Shown: positions 28,238 to 37,355 of the stretch, one piece after another
Numbering within the stretch: position 1 is the first letter of the stretch
How the letters are laid out: every line of letters starts with the position of its first letter
DNA from: Dawidia soli
GTDB lineage: Bacteria; Bacteroidota; Bacteroidia; Cytophagales; Cyclobacteriaceae
DNA length: 64,000 nucleotides
Reading direction: 5' to 3'
Assembly (NCBI RefSeq): GCF_018598185.1
Contig: NZ_JAHESC010000012.1
Span: 62,001-126,000, forward strand
Program-made: the position numbers and the translations under genes
Notes under the pieces: generated by a model
Told to the model about the DNA's origin: nothing
Database searches by the model: none
Seen by the model: only the letters and a program-made list of their open reading frames with translations

Positions 28238-30505
28238 TTATGGTTTAACGACGTCGGGTGTGCCAATAACACCCAGGTAGCGGCCCAGCCAGTACGGCAG
28301 CAGCCAGATGTCACCGGCGCTATACTCTGTTGCACCGCCATTGCCGCCGTCGAGCCCGAAGCGATTGGCATTGTGCCGGCATATCTCCAGCTCATCGGGC
28401 GGTAATACCTCGGCTGTATGTTGGTTTCGGAAGTTGGTGTCTATCTTCATAATGTCGCCGCGGTCGCTGTTCTTCACCTTCCAGCTGACCAGGTCGAGCG
28501 GATATTCCTGCAAGTACCAAACTGCCTCGTCGAGGTCGAATTGTTGTGCCCCCGTAACGGCCGTCATAATATTCCAGAGGGCATCTTTCTCGGGACGCTC
28601 AGCCTGCCAATGGTCGATGATCGCCTCCCGGAAATTTGCTTGCAAGGTATCGTTGAAGGCATACCGGTAGAGTCCCCAATAGCCCAAAAAGTACATCTCG
28701 TCATCGGAGTGGTTCCAGGCCTCCGACAACATTTTACTCCAATCGTCTGCTGAAGCGGGTGCCGTGGTGATCTCGCGCATCGGTCGCATGAGGTTTTCAT
28801 AGTACCCCTGGCGGGTCATCAGCTCAAAGGCCTTTTCTTTATACACTTCCCTGTGGGTGAAATAATACGCTGTTTGCAACATGGAGATGATGTTCGAGGA
28901 GTTGATCTTCCGATCGCCCACCATTGCCGGACGGGCATTGACGTACTCGGGGTTCCACTTGCCCCACGTCGTAGGTTTGCCATCCCAGTCCACCAGGTAC
29001 ATATTGTTATCGAGTACGTGCTGCATCAATGAGTCCATGAGCACAACGGCGCGTTTCTTCAAGTCCTCGTCGCGCATCAGCTCGGCCATCACCCCGTATA
29101 CAAACATGTGGCCGATGGCCTCGTCGCTGCTGGTGGTGGACTTCCAGTCCCATTCCGGGTCTTCCGCTCGGCGCCAGGGCTCGCTGTCGTATTTATACCC
29201 CCGTCGCTCGAAGGAACGGGAAGGAAAGCCGTGCATCGGGTTGATGGTATACAGGCGTTCCAGGGCGTCCATCGATTCGCGGCAATTCTCCAGGGCATCG
29301 TCAGCACCGGTCACGGTGTGTCTGAACACCTCTGCCGCCAGGTACATACACGTCCACAGCCCATCGTTGTCCGAGTCGTCCAGGGTACCGGTGCCCAGAT
29401 TGCCGGCTTCTAAATTTTCCAGCGTGGCGTTAAATCCATGACGGATGTGCCGCCTGCGTACCTGCTGCCCGAAGTACGCGGCTTTGTCGGCGAGCGTCAT
29501 TGATTTGAAGCAGATCTCCCCCAGCCCGCGGTCGGTCAGTACCAGAACGGAGCTGTCGGCTCCCGGGGCGAGGTCGATCACGGTATCGGAAGGCAGCCAA
29601 CGTTTGCAGGCATAGTAGTTACATTTTCCATCCGGGCGGATCATAAAGGCTCCGCGTACCGAGCCGAACCAAAGCTTACCGTTTATTTCTTCCACTGCAG
29701 TCAAATCCGCACACGGAAGTTTACGCTGCAATGTCCCACGCTGCCGGCCGCTCGCAGCGTCCAGCGTGAAGTACCCGGCATGGGTACCCACCACCCATTC
29801 ACGTGCGTTGTTTGTCAGCGCCAGACACGTCAGGCCCTTACCGGTATAAAATGTCGTCACCGTGTGTTCGGTAGCCGAAAAAACGGAGATCTCCGAAGGA
29901 CTTAATAACATAAACGCATTCCTGCGCGCATCATATACGATGTCGATCAAGCCCGCGGGCGCACTTCCTTCCCATGCTATTCCGTCGTTCAGGTACTGCA
30001 GCTTCTTTCCGTCCGACACCAGGAAAGAAAAATCCTTGCCGCCTGCAAAATGTTTCGCATTCGGCAGCGTATGCTTTTTATAAAGCGTACCGGCCCAGGC
30101 ATTGCTGAACACGGCTTTGTCGTCCAGGTATACCCGTTGTTGTCGGTATGTACTGATGGCACGGATCTTTTTATCGCGTAAAGGACGGAAAGACTTATCA
30201 GCCACCAATGTGCCGGGGTACAGAAATTCTCCCGCGTACGGTTGCAGCAGGCCCCGCGAGGACAAGATCTGGACCGCGCCGTTGCGATCGGTCGCCACGT
30301 GACTCAACGCTAGTGTTGTGTCGGTCGCAGAATACTTCTTACTGTAGTCTTGCCGGAAGGATACATCTTCAAAGACGGGCTGGCGGGCGGCCGCGGGTTG
30401 ATCGGGCGTACAGGCCACGATCGACAGCCCACCGGCCAGTATCAGAGAACACGATGCGAAGCGCCTCATTTGTTGAATTTTAGCGGTGGATCGGAATGCT
30501 ATCAT
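28238..30505 (-). CDS. Lipoprotein with predicted N-terminal beta-propeller and C-terminal alpha/alpha-barrel-like region
   Basis: Protein of 755 residues, not recognised as a named family. A lipobox (LSIVAC, Cys32 counting from 30505) anchors it. Residues about 60-360 show repeated strand patterns of a sensor-type propeller ('LVADKSFRPLRDKKIRAIS', 'DLTAVEEINGKLWFGSVRGAFMI', 'VIDLAPGADSSVLVLTDRGLGEI'). Residues about 370-750 are helical, with 'DSDNDGLWTCMYLAAEVFR', 'PMHGFPSRSFERRG' and 'STTSSDEAIGHMFVYGVMAEL', like alpha/alpha-toroid glycosidases. The ATG at 30505 overlaps the upstream stop as ATGA, hence this start; a start at 30469 would give a shorter signal peptide. It follows a phosphoesterase gene, so a role in glycan breakdown is plausible but unproven. 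Confidence 0.6.
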   Translation of the reverse strand: MIAFRSTAKIQQMRRFASCSLILAGGLSIVACTPDQPAAARQPVFEDVSFRQDYSKKYSATDTTLALSHVATDRNGAVQILSSRGLLQPYAGEFLYPGTLVADKSFRPLRDKKIRAISTYRQQRVYLDDKAVFSNAWAGTLYKKHTLPNAKHFAGGKDFSFLVSDGKKLQYLNDGIAWEGSAPAGLIDIVYDARRNAFMLLSPSEISVFSATEHTVTTFYTGKGLTCLALTNNAREWVVGTHAGYFTLDAASGRQRGTLQRKLPCADLTAVEEINGKLWFGSVRGAFMIRPDGKCNYYACKRWLPSDTVIDLAPGADSSVLVLTDRGLGEICFKSMTLADKAAYFGQQVRRRHIRHGFNATLENLEAGNLGTGTLDDSDNDGLWTCMYLAAEVFRHTVTGADDALENCRESMDALERLYTINPMHGFPSRSFERRGYKYDSEPWRRAEDPEWDWKSTTSSDEAIGHMFVYGVMAELMRDEDLKKRAVVLMDSLMQHVLDNNMYLVDWDGKPTTWGKWNPEYVNARPAMVGDRKINSSNIISMLQTAYYFTHREVYKEKAFELMTRQGYYENLMRPMREITTAPASADDWSKMLSEAWNHSDDEMYFLGYWGLYRYAFNDTLQANFREAIIDHWQAERPEKDALWNIMTAVTGAQQFDLDEAVWYLQEYPLDLVSWKVKNSDRGDIMKIDTNFRNQHTAEVLPPDELEICRHNANRFGLDGGNGGATEYSAGDIWLLPYWLGRYLGVIGTPDVVKP

Positions 30506-32310
30506 TTTTGCTTTTTACGAATGGTGAACGAATCTTTCAATATACCCTTGTCGTCAAAGGTGCGATAGTTCAAGACATTGCCCACGATATCTACCCGCTG
30601 GTAAAAATATCCGTCTTTGTATCGCATGGCGGCGTAAGGTTCGGTACCGATATCGTCGTGCTCGCTGGGAATGCTGATCGAAATGGTGTAGACGGTGCCC
30701 TGATCAAAATTATCGACCACCTTTCCTCCTGCCATCGGGTGAGACCGCATATAATAATGAATATGGCCGCCCATCACCAGGTCCACATGGTACTTGTCAA
30801 ACAGCGGTACCCAGGCCTGCTGAATATCCTGGTAGGGTTCTTCGAAGTTGTACGGCGGAAAATGAAACATGGCAAACTTCCAGGAGGCCTTCGAGCGCTG
30901 AAGTTTCTCTTCGATCCAGGCGGTATGGTCGGTCACGTCGGAGGTAGCGTCGATCATAAGAAAGAGCGCGTCACCATACTCGAACGCATACGATGCCTCC
31001 GGCTCGACCCGTGGCGGGCCGTTGCGGGGCAGGCTAAAAAGATCATAGTACAACTGGGCGCCCAGGCCATCCTGACGGTCGTGGTTACCGGGTACGGGCA
31101 TCAGAGGTTTCCGGGAAAATGCATCGCCCGCGTACTGAAACAACCGGTCCCATTCGTCGCGATACAGGCCGGTGCTGACGATGTCGCCTGCAATGGAGTA
31201 AAAAGTAATGTCTTTATGCTGCTGATCCGCCCGTGTTATCATTCGCCCGGAATCGGGAAAGCAATGGGTGTCACCGAACCAAATAAAAGAAAATCCCTTG
31301 GCGTAGGCCCCGGCCGTTTCGAAGGTCGCAACAGGTGACCGATCCTTTCCCTCCGTGCCAACCGTGTAGCCATAGGTTGTGCCCGGTGTCAGCGCCTGCA
31401 GCTGTGCGGTGTGCCGTTGGACGTACCGATCATTGTACAGCATCCGGTCTTGCAGCGTACTCGAAGCCGCTTTTGCTACCAATGTGTCCGTTGTACCGGT
31501 GATCCAATATTTTACGGTGCTCCCGGTCACCGCCGGGCGCGTACGCCATTGGATGTCCACGGTTGTCTGAGGGTCGCCACTCCAGGTCAGCATGACCTGA
31601 TCCGGCCTGACGGATGAAGGGAAGAGTGTCTCGCGAAACGCGCCGACGACGTGCGCCTCGCGCGCCCGTCCTCTTACCGTAGTAAAAAGGGGTTGCCCTG
31701 CGAGCTCCGGCGGTACGACCGTCAACACCAGGCCGGGCCAGTCGTGGTATGTAAACGCTCCCACCTTCATGGGCACGGTGGGGAACTGCTCCGGAAACGC
31801 GTCCGTGATCTTCAGCTCATCCCCGGCATTCACCGGCCCTACGGAAACAAAATATACCGGCCGATGTTTATCGAATCCATTGATGCCAAGCTGCACCCAC
31901 CCGGGCTCGAATCGTTTTTGCCATACCTCGTACTCATATTCTTCGTTTTTGACGATCTTTCCCGACCGGGAAAAACCGGCTTCCTCCAGCCAGAAGGGTA
32001 TCGTCTGTTGCTCCTTATGCCGCATGAGCGACACGACCACGGGTACATTTACCCGAAAGTATTGATACCGTGTCGACAAGACCTTCTTCTCTTCGGATGT
32101 AAGGAACCCCAGCATAAAAGCGTCATCGATGCTATCGTATTGTATGGCCGGTATCTGTGCATACAATCTCGTGATGACGCTGTCCATTACTTCGCGCACC
32201 GACAACGCCGGTATTGTGTCGGATTTTCCGCCACAAGCATACAACAGGGGCCCCCATAGTAAACACATACATACCCTACGTAAAGACCCGTTTATCGTCA
32301 TACCAATCAT
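30502..32310 (-). CDS. Metallophosphoesterase lipoprotein with Fn3/purple acid phosphatase-like domain
   Basis: Protein of about 602 residues with the lipobox GPLLYAC (Cys26 from the chosen start; starts at 32301 or 32391 are possible). An N-terminal ~180-residue region unique to this protein is followed by a purple-acid-phosphatase fibronectin domain ('VMLTWSGDPQTTVDIQWRTR', 'LTPGTTYGYTVG'). The calcineurin-like domain has metal-binding motifs WFGDTH, IAGDIV, PGNHDR, FHFPPYN and GGHIHYY. It should hydrolyse phosphate esters on the cell surface or in the periplasm. It differs from the other phosphoesterase at 21313 in length, anchoring and N-terminal domain, so it is not a recent duplicate. 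It is translationally coupled (ATGA) to the propeller/barrel gene. Confidence 0.85.
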   Translation of the reverse strand: MIGMTINGSLRRVCMCLLWGPLLYACGGKSDTIPALSVREVMDSVITRLYAQIPAIQYDSIDDAFMLGFLTSEEKKVLSTRYQYFRVNVPVVVSLMRHKEQQTIPFWLEEAGFSRSGKIVKNEEYEYEVWQKRFEPGWVQLGINGFDKHRPVYFVSVGPVNAGDELKITDAFPEQFPTVPMKVGAFTYHDWPGLVLTVVPPELAGQPLFTTVRGRAREAHVVGAFRETLFPSSVRPDQVMLTWSGDPQTTVDIQWRTRPAVTGSTVKYWITGTTDTLVAKAASSTLQDRMLYNDRYVQRHTAQLQALTPGTTYGYTVGTEGKDRSPVATFETAGAYAKGFSFIWFGDTHCFPDSGRMITRADQQHKDITFYSIAGDIVSTGLYRDEWDRLFQYAGDAFSRKPLMPVPGNHDRQDGLGAQLYYDLFSLPRNGPPRVEPEASYAFEYGDALFLMIDATSDVTDHTAWIEEKLQRSKASWKFAMFHFPPYNFEEPYQDIQQAWVPLFDKYHVDLVMGGHIHYYMRSHPMAGGKVVDNFDQGTVYTISISIPSEHDDIGTEPYAAMRYKDGYFYQRVDIVGNVLNYRTFDDKGILKDSFTIRKKQK

Positions 32311-32684
32311 ACTATTTTTTACTAATGTATACCGCTGCTGCCGGTGGGATTCCGTGCAATGCGTAAACGCCGGGCATATTCTTGCGAACATGTCCCGATC
32401 TACACGCCCATTCGATGGCCGCGCGTATCAAAGATAGCGGGGAGGGACCGGGCACATGTTTAACTTTGCGCAAGGGAAGGTTCAAAAAACGTCAATTTTC
32501 ACTAGCACCGAGGATAACTTTATTTCCAACGGGCGACACACAATGATTGAATAATCACCTTCGCGGGGCGACACCCCGGTAATGGTCCCTTCTATTCCCT
32601 TTAGACTACAACAATCTGACTTTCGGCTACGTGCGCGTGCGCGTTGCCGGCGACTTTTGTATCAACAAAAGACAAAAACAAAAT
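32311..32684. other. Divergent gap between phosphoesterase and NmrA-like genes
   Basis: About 374 bases with no convincing gene. It must hold both divergent promoters. A GC-alternating patch (TACGTGCGCGTGCGCG) lies near 32629-32644. No clear operator was found. Confidence 0.4.
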
Positions 32685-33590
32685 ATGAACATCGTACTAA
32701 CAGGATCAATAAGCAATGTGGGCAAACCGCTCGCTCAGGAATTGGTCAAAAAAGGTCATTCTGTTACTGTCATTACCAGTAAAGCGGAAAGAATAGAAGC
32801 TATCGAGTCTCTTGGTGCAACCGCTGCTGTAGGCAGTATGTTTGACGCCGACTTCCTTGCCGCAACGTTTACGGGCGCCGACATCGTGTACCTGATGGAG
32901 ACACTCGATGCTGCCGGAGATTTCTTTGACAAAGACGTAGATTTCATAGGTGCCATCAGCCAGATCGGCGAGAACTACAAGCAGGCTGTTCTGCGCGCCG
33001 GTGTATATCAAATCGTCCATTTGAGCAGCATCGGTGCGCATAAGAAGCATGGATATGGCATTCTGGAATTTCATTACAACGTAGAGACCATCCTGGGACA
33101 GCTTCCCCGGGATGTCAGCATCAAGTTCATTCGTCCGGTGGGGTTCTTCACCAATTTGTTCGGGTTAATCCGAACCATCAAAACAAAGGGTGCGATCATT
33201 TCCAACTATGGAGGCTATAAGAAAGAACCTTGGGTAGCCCCTGCAGACATCGCCGCCGTCATCGCAGAGGAAATGGAGAACCCGTTTGCCGGCCGAACGA
33301 TCCGCTACGTTGCAAGCGATGAAGTTTCGCCCAATGAAATAACCCATGCTTTAGGCAAGGCCATCGGCAAGCCTGACTTACAGTGGCAAGTCGTTCCTGA
33401 TGAGCAGCTGCTGAACAACTGGCTGAGTATCGGATTCAATTCCCAAATCGCGCATGGCTTTGTGGAATTGCAGGCAAGCCAGGGAAGCGGCGTGTTATAC
33501 GAAGACTACTATCGCCACGAGCCCACGTTGGGCAAGGTGAAACTGGACGCGTTTGCCAAACAGTTTGCTGCAGCGTACAACGCGGAATAA
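32685..33590 (+). CDS. NmrA-like NAD(P)-binding protein (atypical short-chain dehydrogenase)
   Basis: Protein of 301 residues with an N-terminal Rossmann fold. The dinucleotide motif reads 'LTGSISNVGKPLAQELVKKGHSVTVIT' (a GxxxxxG variant of GxxGxxG), and 'ATAAVGSMFDADFLAATFTGADIVYLM' follows as in NmrA and NAD(P)H-binding quinone-reductase-like proteins. It probably senses or uses NADP(H), with no clear catalytic Tyr-Lys pair for classical SDR activity. I chose the ATG at 32685, preceded by an A-rich leader, over a GTG at 32631. An AraC-type regulator gene follows on the same strand after a terminator, a pairing often seen for quinone or electrophile stress genes. Confidence 0.82.
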   Translation: MNIVLTGSISNVGKPLAQELVKKGHSVTVITSKAERIEAIESLGATAAVGSMFDADFLAATFTGADIVYLMETLDAAGDFFDKDVDFIGAISQIGENYKQAVLRAGVYQIVHLSSIGAHKKHGYGILEFHYNVETILGQLPRDVSIKFIRPVGFFTNLFGLIRTIKTKGAIISNYGGYKKEPWVAPADIAAVIAEEMENPFAGRTIRYVASDEVSPNEITHALGKAIGKPDLQWQVVPDEQLLNNWLSIGFNSQIAHGFVELQASQGSGVLYEDYYRHEPTLGKVKLDAFAKQFAAAYNAE

Positions 33591-33609
33591 GCATAAACAA
33601 CCGTCACTG

Positions 33610-33637
33610 ACGCACGGGGATTCAACTACCCGTGCGT
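33610..33637 (+). terminator. Terminator after the NmrA-like gene
   Basis: ACGCACGGG / CCCGTGCGT arms (33610-33618 with 33629-33637) followed by TATTTAATTA. Confidence 0.75.
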
Positions 33638-33775
33638 TATTTAATTATCGATTCAATGGAATTAAGGCTGAAATGAACCAGCCAATCTTCGTAAATTTAA
33701 AAATGAATCGTGACACCGAACAAACGAATCACGTCCGCACCGTTGCAGGATAATTATCAGGCAATCGAACTCATT

Positions 33776-34696
33776 ATGACAAAAGCTAAAACCCAGAGGG
33801 TAAAAACGCTAACCGAATTTCACCGGCTCAGAGGCTTGCCTAAACCAGAGCACCCCTTGATCAGTGTTATTGATTATTCAAAAATCGTACGCCCGCCGGA
33901 GATCAGTCAAGTCAATTGGGTACTTGATTTCTATAACATTTCACTCAAGCGAGGCATAAATGCCAAGATGAAATATGGACAGCAGGAGTATGATTTCGAC
34001 GAAGGTGTGATGTTCTTCATCGCGCCTAACCAGGTTTTCAGAATTGAAGCTGAACCCGGCGCAACGACAGATCAGTCGGGCTGGATGCTCCTGATCCATC
34101 CTGATTTCTTTTGGAATACGGGCCTGGCAAAGTCAGTCAGGCAATATGAGTTCTTCGACTATTCGGTGAACGAGGCATTGTTCGTGTCGGAAAAAGAAGA
34201 AACAATGATCCATCAGATCATTCAAAATATCCGGCTGGAATATCATTCCAATATCGACAAGTTTAGCAAACAGATCATCGTCTCACATATTGAAACCCTC
34301 CTGAGCTATGCCGAACGTTTCTATAACCGACAGTTCATCACCCGGGAGAAATCGAATCATCAGATATTAAATCGCCTGGAGAAACTACTTTCGGATTATT
34401 TCGACCATGAGAAAGTAAGCGCGAAAGGATTGCCTGTTGTCCAGGACATCGCTTTCGCGTTAAATGTTTCGCCCAAGTACCTCAGCACCTTACTCAAGGT
34501 GCTGACCGGAAAAAACACGCAGCAGCATATCCATGAAAAATTAATCGAGAAGGCCAAAGAGAAATTATCGACAACCCATTTGTCGGTCAGCGAAATTGCC
34601 TATGACCTCGGATTCGAGCATCCGCAGTCTTTCAGTAAGTTGTTCAAAACGAAGACCCGCCAATCTCCTTTGGAGTTCAGAGCTTCTTTTAACTAA
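33776..34696 (+). CDS. AraC-family transcriptional regulator
   Basis: Protein of 306 residues. The N-terminal ~190 residues form a cupin-like ligand-sensing domain ('YGQQEYDFDEGVMFFIAPNQVFRIE'). The C-terminal ~100 residues are an AraC double HTH ('VQDIAFALNVSPKYLSTLLKVLTGKNTQQHIHEKLIEKAKEKL' and 'VSEIAYDLGFEHPQSFSKLFKTKTRQSPLEFR'). I start at the ATG at 33776; a GTG 66 bases earlier would add a poorly conserved extension. Flanking genes are NmrA-like upstream and a siderophore receptor downstream, either of which may be its target. The gene is clearly more AT-rich than the rest of the window (21 and 26 G+C in two sampled 60-base lines, against 39 of 60 in a DnaE line), which suggests recent acquisition. 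Confidence 0.9.
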   Translation: MTKAKTQRVKTLTEFHRLRGLPKPEHPLISVIDYSKIVRPPEISQVNWVLDFYNISLKRGINAKMKYGQQEYDFDEGVMFFIAPNQVFRIEAEPGATTDQSGWMLLIHPDFFWNTGLAKSVRQYEFFDYSVNEALFVSEKEETMIHQIIQNIRLEYHSNIDKFSKQIIVSHIETLLSYAERFYNRQFITREKSNHQILNRLEKLLSDYFDHEKVSAKGLPVVQDIAFALNVSPKYLSTLLKVLTGKNTQQHIHEKLIEKAKEKLSTTHLSVSEIAYDLGFEHPQSFSKLFKTKTRQSPLEFRASFN

Positions 34697-34859
34697 AAGT
34701 TCATGGGAGAACACTGACAGTTCCGTCGTCGTTAATAGAGATCCGGATCTGTCAACATCCCTCTACCTCGCAGGTCACTTCCGTGGGGTGCTAATTACCT
34801 TATGAAGGGTAGTGATTTTTTATCGGTAAGGGTATTTTTTATAGAAACAGGAACCAAGT

Positions 34860-34891
34860 GTTTATAGACTCGCATTCTCATAACATCTTTG
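34860..34891 (+). promoter_or_regulatory. Candidate promoter of the TonB-dependent siderophore receptor
   Basis: TTTA (34860-34863) and CATCTTTG (34884-34891; consensus TAnnTTTG with one mismatch) are separated by 20 bases, giving an expected leader of about 60 nucleotides. No Fur box was identified with confidence. Confidence 0.35.
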
Positions 34892-34958
34892 TGCGACAGG
34901 CAAGTCGATAAGCCAAATGATCTAATCTTATTTCTTTCATCCCCTCCTACCTATAACA

Positions 34959-37286
34959 ATGAAAAGTATATTTTCAGCAGTCTTTGTACTGCTTTCATCT
35001 TTCCTTTTTGCGCAGAACAAGTCAGACGTCAAGGGGACTGTCCGGACTTCCGACGGACAACCCGCCTATAATGTCCATGTACGATTGAAGAACACCAATA
35101 AAGTGACAATCGCGGATGCCACCGGAACATACATGTTCAAAAATATAGACGCAGGGTTCTATACTATTGTTACGTCTTATGTCGGACTGGAGCCCAGGGA
35201 AACTCCTATAGAAGTAAAATCAAACGAAACCACGGTAGTCCCGGAAATTATCCTGAACGAGAATTCGACTTCCCTGCAGGAGATTATCGTCACCGGCGAG
35301 CGAAATAAGCTAAGCGAAAAGGAGTCCAACTATGTCTCCCGCATGCCTCTCAAAAACCTGGAAAATCCACAAGCATATTCTATCGTCAATGCCCGGATTA
35401 TTGAACAACAGGTACTGACGAATTTCGACGACGCGCTAAAGAGTGCTGCCGGGGTGGTCTCCGGCGGATCACAGCCGGGCGTACGATCCTACTCCTATCT
35501 GCGTGGGTTCGATGAGCAAGCATTTTTTCGAAACGGAAAAATGCTTGGCAACTGGACTGAAAACGACATGGCGAACATCGACTACATCGAAGTCATCAAA
35601 GGCCCGTCGGGCACACTCTTTGGTGGTCATGGCCGGGCCAATTATGGCGGCGTAGTAAACCGTATTACTAAAAAGCCCTTCGACACCTGGGGTGGAAACG
35701 TGAGCCTCACCTCCGGCAACTACGCGTTCAATCGCCTCACCGCGGATATCAACACCCCGTTGGCGAAGGATGGTTCACTCCTGGGAAGAGTGAATACGGC
35801 TTACCGAAAAGAAAAGAGCTTTCAGGATTATGGATGGGCTGAGAGCTTCTTTATTGCGCCGGCATTTTCCTATAAGGCCAGCAATAAACTCACCCTTACC
35901 CTGGAAGCCGACCTCTTCAAGATCAAGGGCACCGAACGGCCCTTCGTCTCGGCCACCGGTATAACGAGCACAGATCAATTGAACGAAATCTCCAACGTAT
36001 CCTTTACCACCAACGAAATCATTTACAACAAACAATCCTCCATACTGGCTGTCGATGCCGTGTATACGATAAGCGACAATTGGTCATCCACGACCTCGTA
36101 CGCGTATTCCTATAGCCTGTATGCTCCCGACTATACAAGTGTTTTTATCAACGGAAACATGGCTGAGCGATCTGTCGGGTATGCACGCTACGATTATGAT
36201 TACACCAGCGTACAGCAGTATTTCAATGGCGATTTTAAGGTTGGCGGCCTGCGAAATCGTCTGTTGGTTGGGCTGGATTACCTGGGCGAACGCGGTATCT
36301 ATGCCGGCGGTTCTGCCCTTTACGATACCTTCGATTATCACAACGTGGCGCCTTACCTGACTGAACAGGATTTTGATACAACGATCGTATCGGCCACACC
36401 CTGGAAAGGAGTTGAAGAATCGGACCGGTACAGTATCTATGCGTCCAATGTCCTGGATATCACCTCTCAGTTACACGTCATGGCCAGCGTACGATACGAG
36501 TATTTTAAGACAAAAACTCCCAGCACTACGAAGATTAACGCGAACGACTCCGCCTATACGTTCAATCAGGGTGCCTGGACGCCTAAGCTGGGTATAGTCT
36601 ATGAAGTATTGCCCAGCCGGCTGTCGGTGTTTGGCAACTATATGGGCGGGACAAAGAACATCAACAACTTCATGCGAAACGACGGGGCCGGCAACGGCGT
36701 GTTTCAGAAAGCTGTGGCGGAACGAGCCACGCAATGGGAAATTGGGATCAAATCTGTTTTGGTTGACGACCGGTTTTCTTTCATGGCAAGTTATTTCGAT
36801 ATAACGGTCGACAACAGGTTACGGTCTGACCCCACCAATCCGCTATTCAACCTGCAGGACGGCACCCAGGAAAACAAAGGCTTTGAAGTAGAATTCTTTG
36901 GCAATCCCGTGGCCGGCCTCAACATCATGGCCGGTTATGCCAATCTGGACGCAAAATATACAAATGGAACCAACGAGGGAAAACATGTGGCCTTTACGCC
37001 GAAAAATACTGTAAACTACTGGTTGAGCTATACCTTTCAACAGGGAGAAATAAAAGGTCTTGGTTTTGGATTTGGCGGAAACTACCGCAGTGACAGCTAT
37101 CTGACGACGGAGAACCTGGTGGAGATTCCAGCGGTTCACACCCTGCATGCGACGGTATTTTATGAACAGGAGAAATACCGGATTGCCGTAAAAGCGGACA
37201 ACCTGACAAATGAAACCTACTGGAGCAACTTTCTGAGCCCGCAGGCACCGCGGATCATCCGGGGGTCGTTGACGGTGAAGTTTTGA
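34959..37286 (+). CDS. TonB-dependent siderophore receptor
   Basis: Protein of 775 residues with a signal peptide (to about 18, FLFAQ) and a carboxypeptidase-regulatory-like domain ('GTVRTSDGQPAYNVHVRLKNT', 'GTYMFKNIDAGFY'). The plug starts at 'LQEIIVTGERNK' and includes 'PQAYSIVNARIIEQQ' and 'IEVIKGPSGTLFGG', and a barrel follows, ending 'IIRGSLTVKF'. The 'P.A.S.V....I..Q' and 'GPSG.L.G' patterns place it with FhuA/FpvA-type ferric-siderophore receptors rather than SusC, and there is no SusD partner. It imports an iron chelate, energised by TonB. Expression is probably iron-responsive or controlled by the upstream AraC regulator; the sequence does not show which. Confidence 0.9.
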   Translation: MKSIFSAVFVLLSSFLFAQNKSDVKGTVRTSDGQPAYNVHVRLKNTNKVTIADATGTYMFKNIDAGFYTIVTSYVGLEPRETPIEVKSNETTVVPEIILNENSTSLQEIIVTGERNKLSEKESNYVSRMPLKNLENPQAYSIVNARIIEQQVLTNFDDALKSAAGVVSGGSQPGVRSYSYLRGFDEQAFFRNGKMLGNWTENDMANIDYIEVIKGPSGTLFGGHGRANYGGVVNRITKKPFDTWGGNVSLTSGNYAFNRLTADINTPLAKDGSLLGRVNTAYRKEKSFQDYGWAESFFIAPAFSYKASNKLTLTLEADLFKIKGTERPFVSATGITSTDQLNEISNVSFTTNEIIYNKQSSILAVDAVYTISDNWSSTTSYAYSYSLYAPDYTSVFINGNMAERSVGYARYDYDYTSVQQYFNGDFKVGGLRNRLLVGLDYLGERGIYAGGSALYDTFDYHNVAPYLTEQDFDTTIVSATPWKGVEESDRYSIYASNVLDITSQLHVMASVRYEYFKTKTPSTTKINANDSAYTFNQGAWTPKLGIVYEVLPSRLSVFGNYMGGTKNINNFMRNDGAGNGVFQKAVAERATQWEIGIKSVLVDDRFSFMASYFDITVDNRLRSDPTNPLFNLQDGTQENKGFEVEFFGNPVAGLNIMAGYANLDAKYTNGTNEGKHVAFTPKNTVNYWLSYTFQQGEIKGLGFGFGGNYRSDSYLTTENLVEIPAVHTLHATVFYEQEKYRIAVKADNLTNETYWSNFLSPQAPRIIRGSLTVKF

Positions 37287-37313
37287 GGATCTTTACGCGG
37301 CTCTAAATAACAG

Positions 37314-37338
37314 AGGCCAGAAGCAGTGCTTCTGGCCT
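37314..37338. terminator. Bidirectional terminator between siderophore receptor and S24 repressor genes
   Basis: A near-perfect stem AGGCCAGAAGCA / TGCTTCTGGCCT (37314-37325 with 37327-37338) in a 69-base convergent gap. Confidence 0.75.
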
Positions 37339-37355
37339 TCTCTATCGCGCTAACG

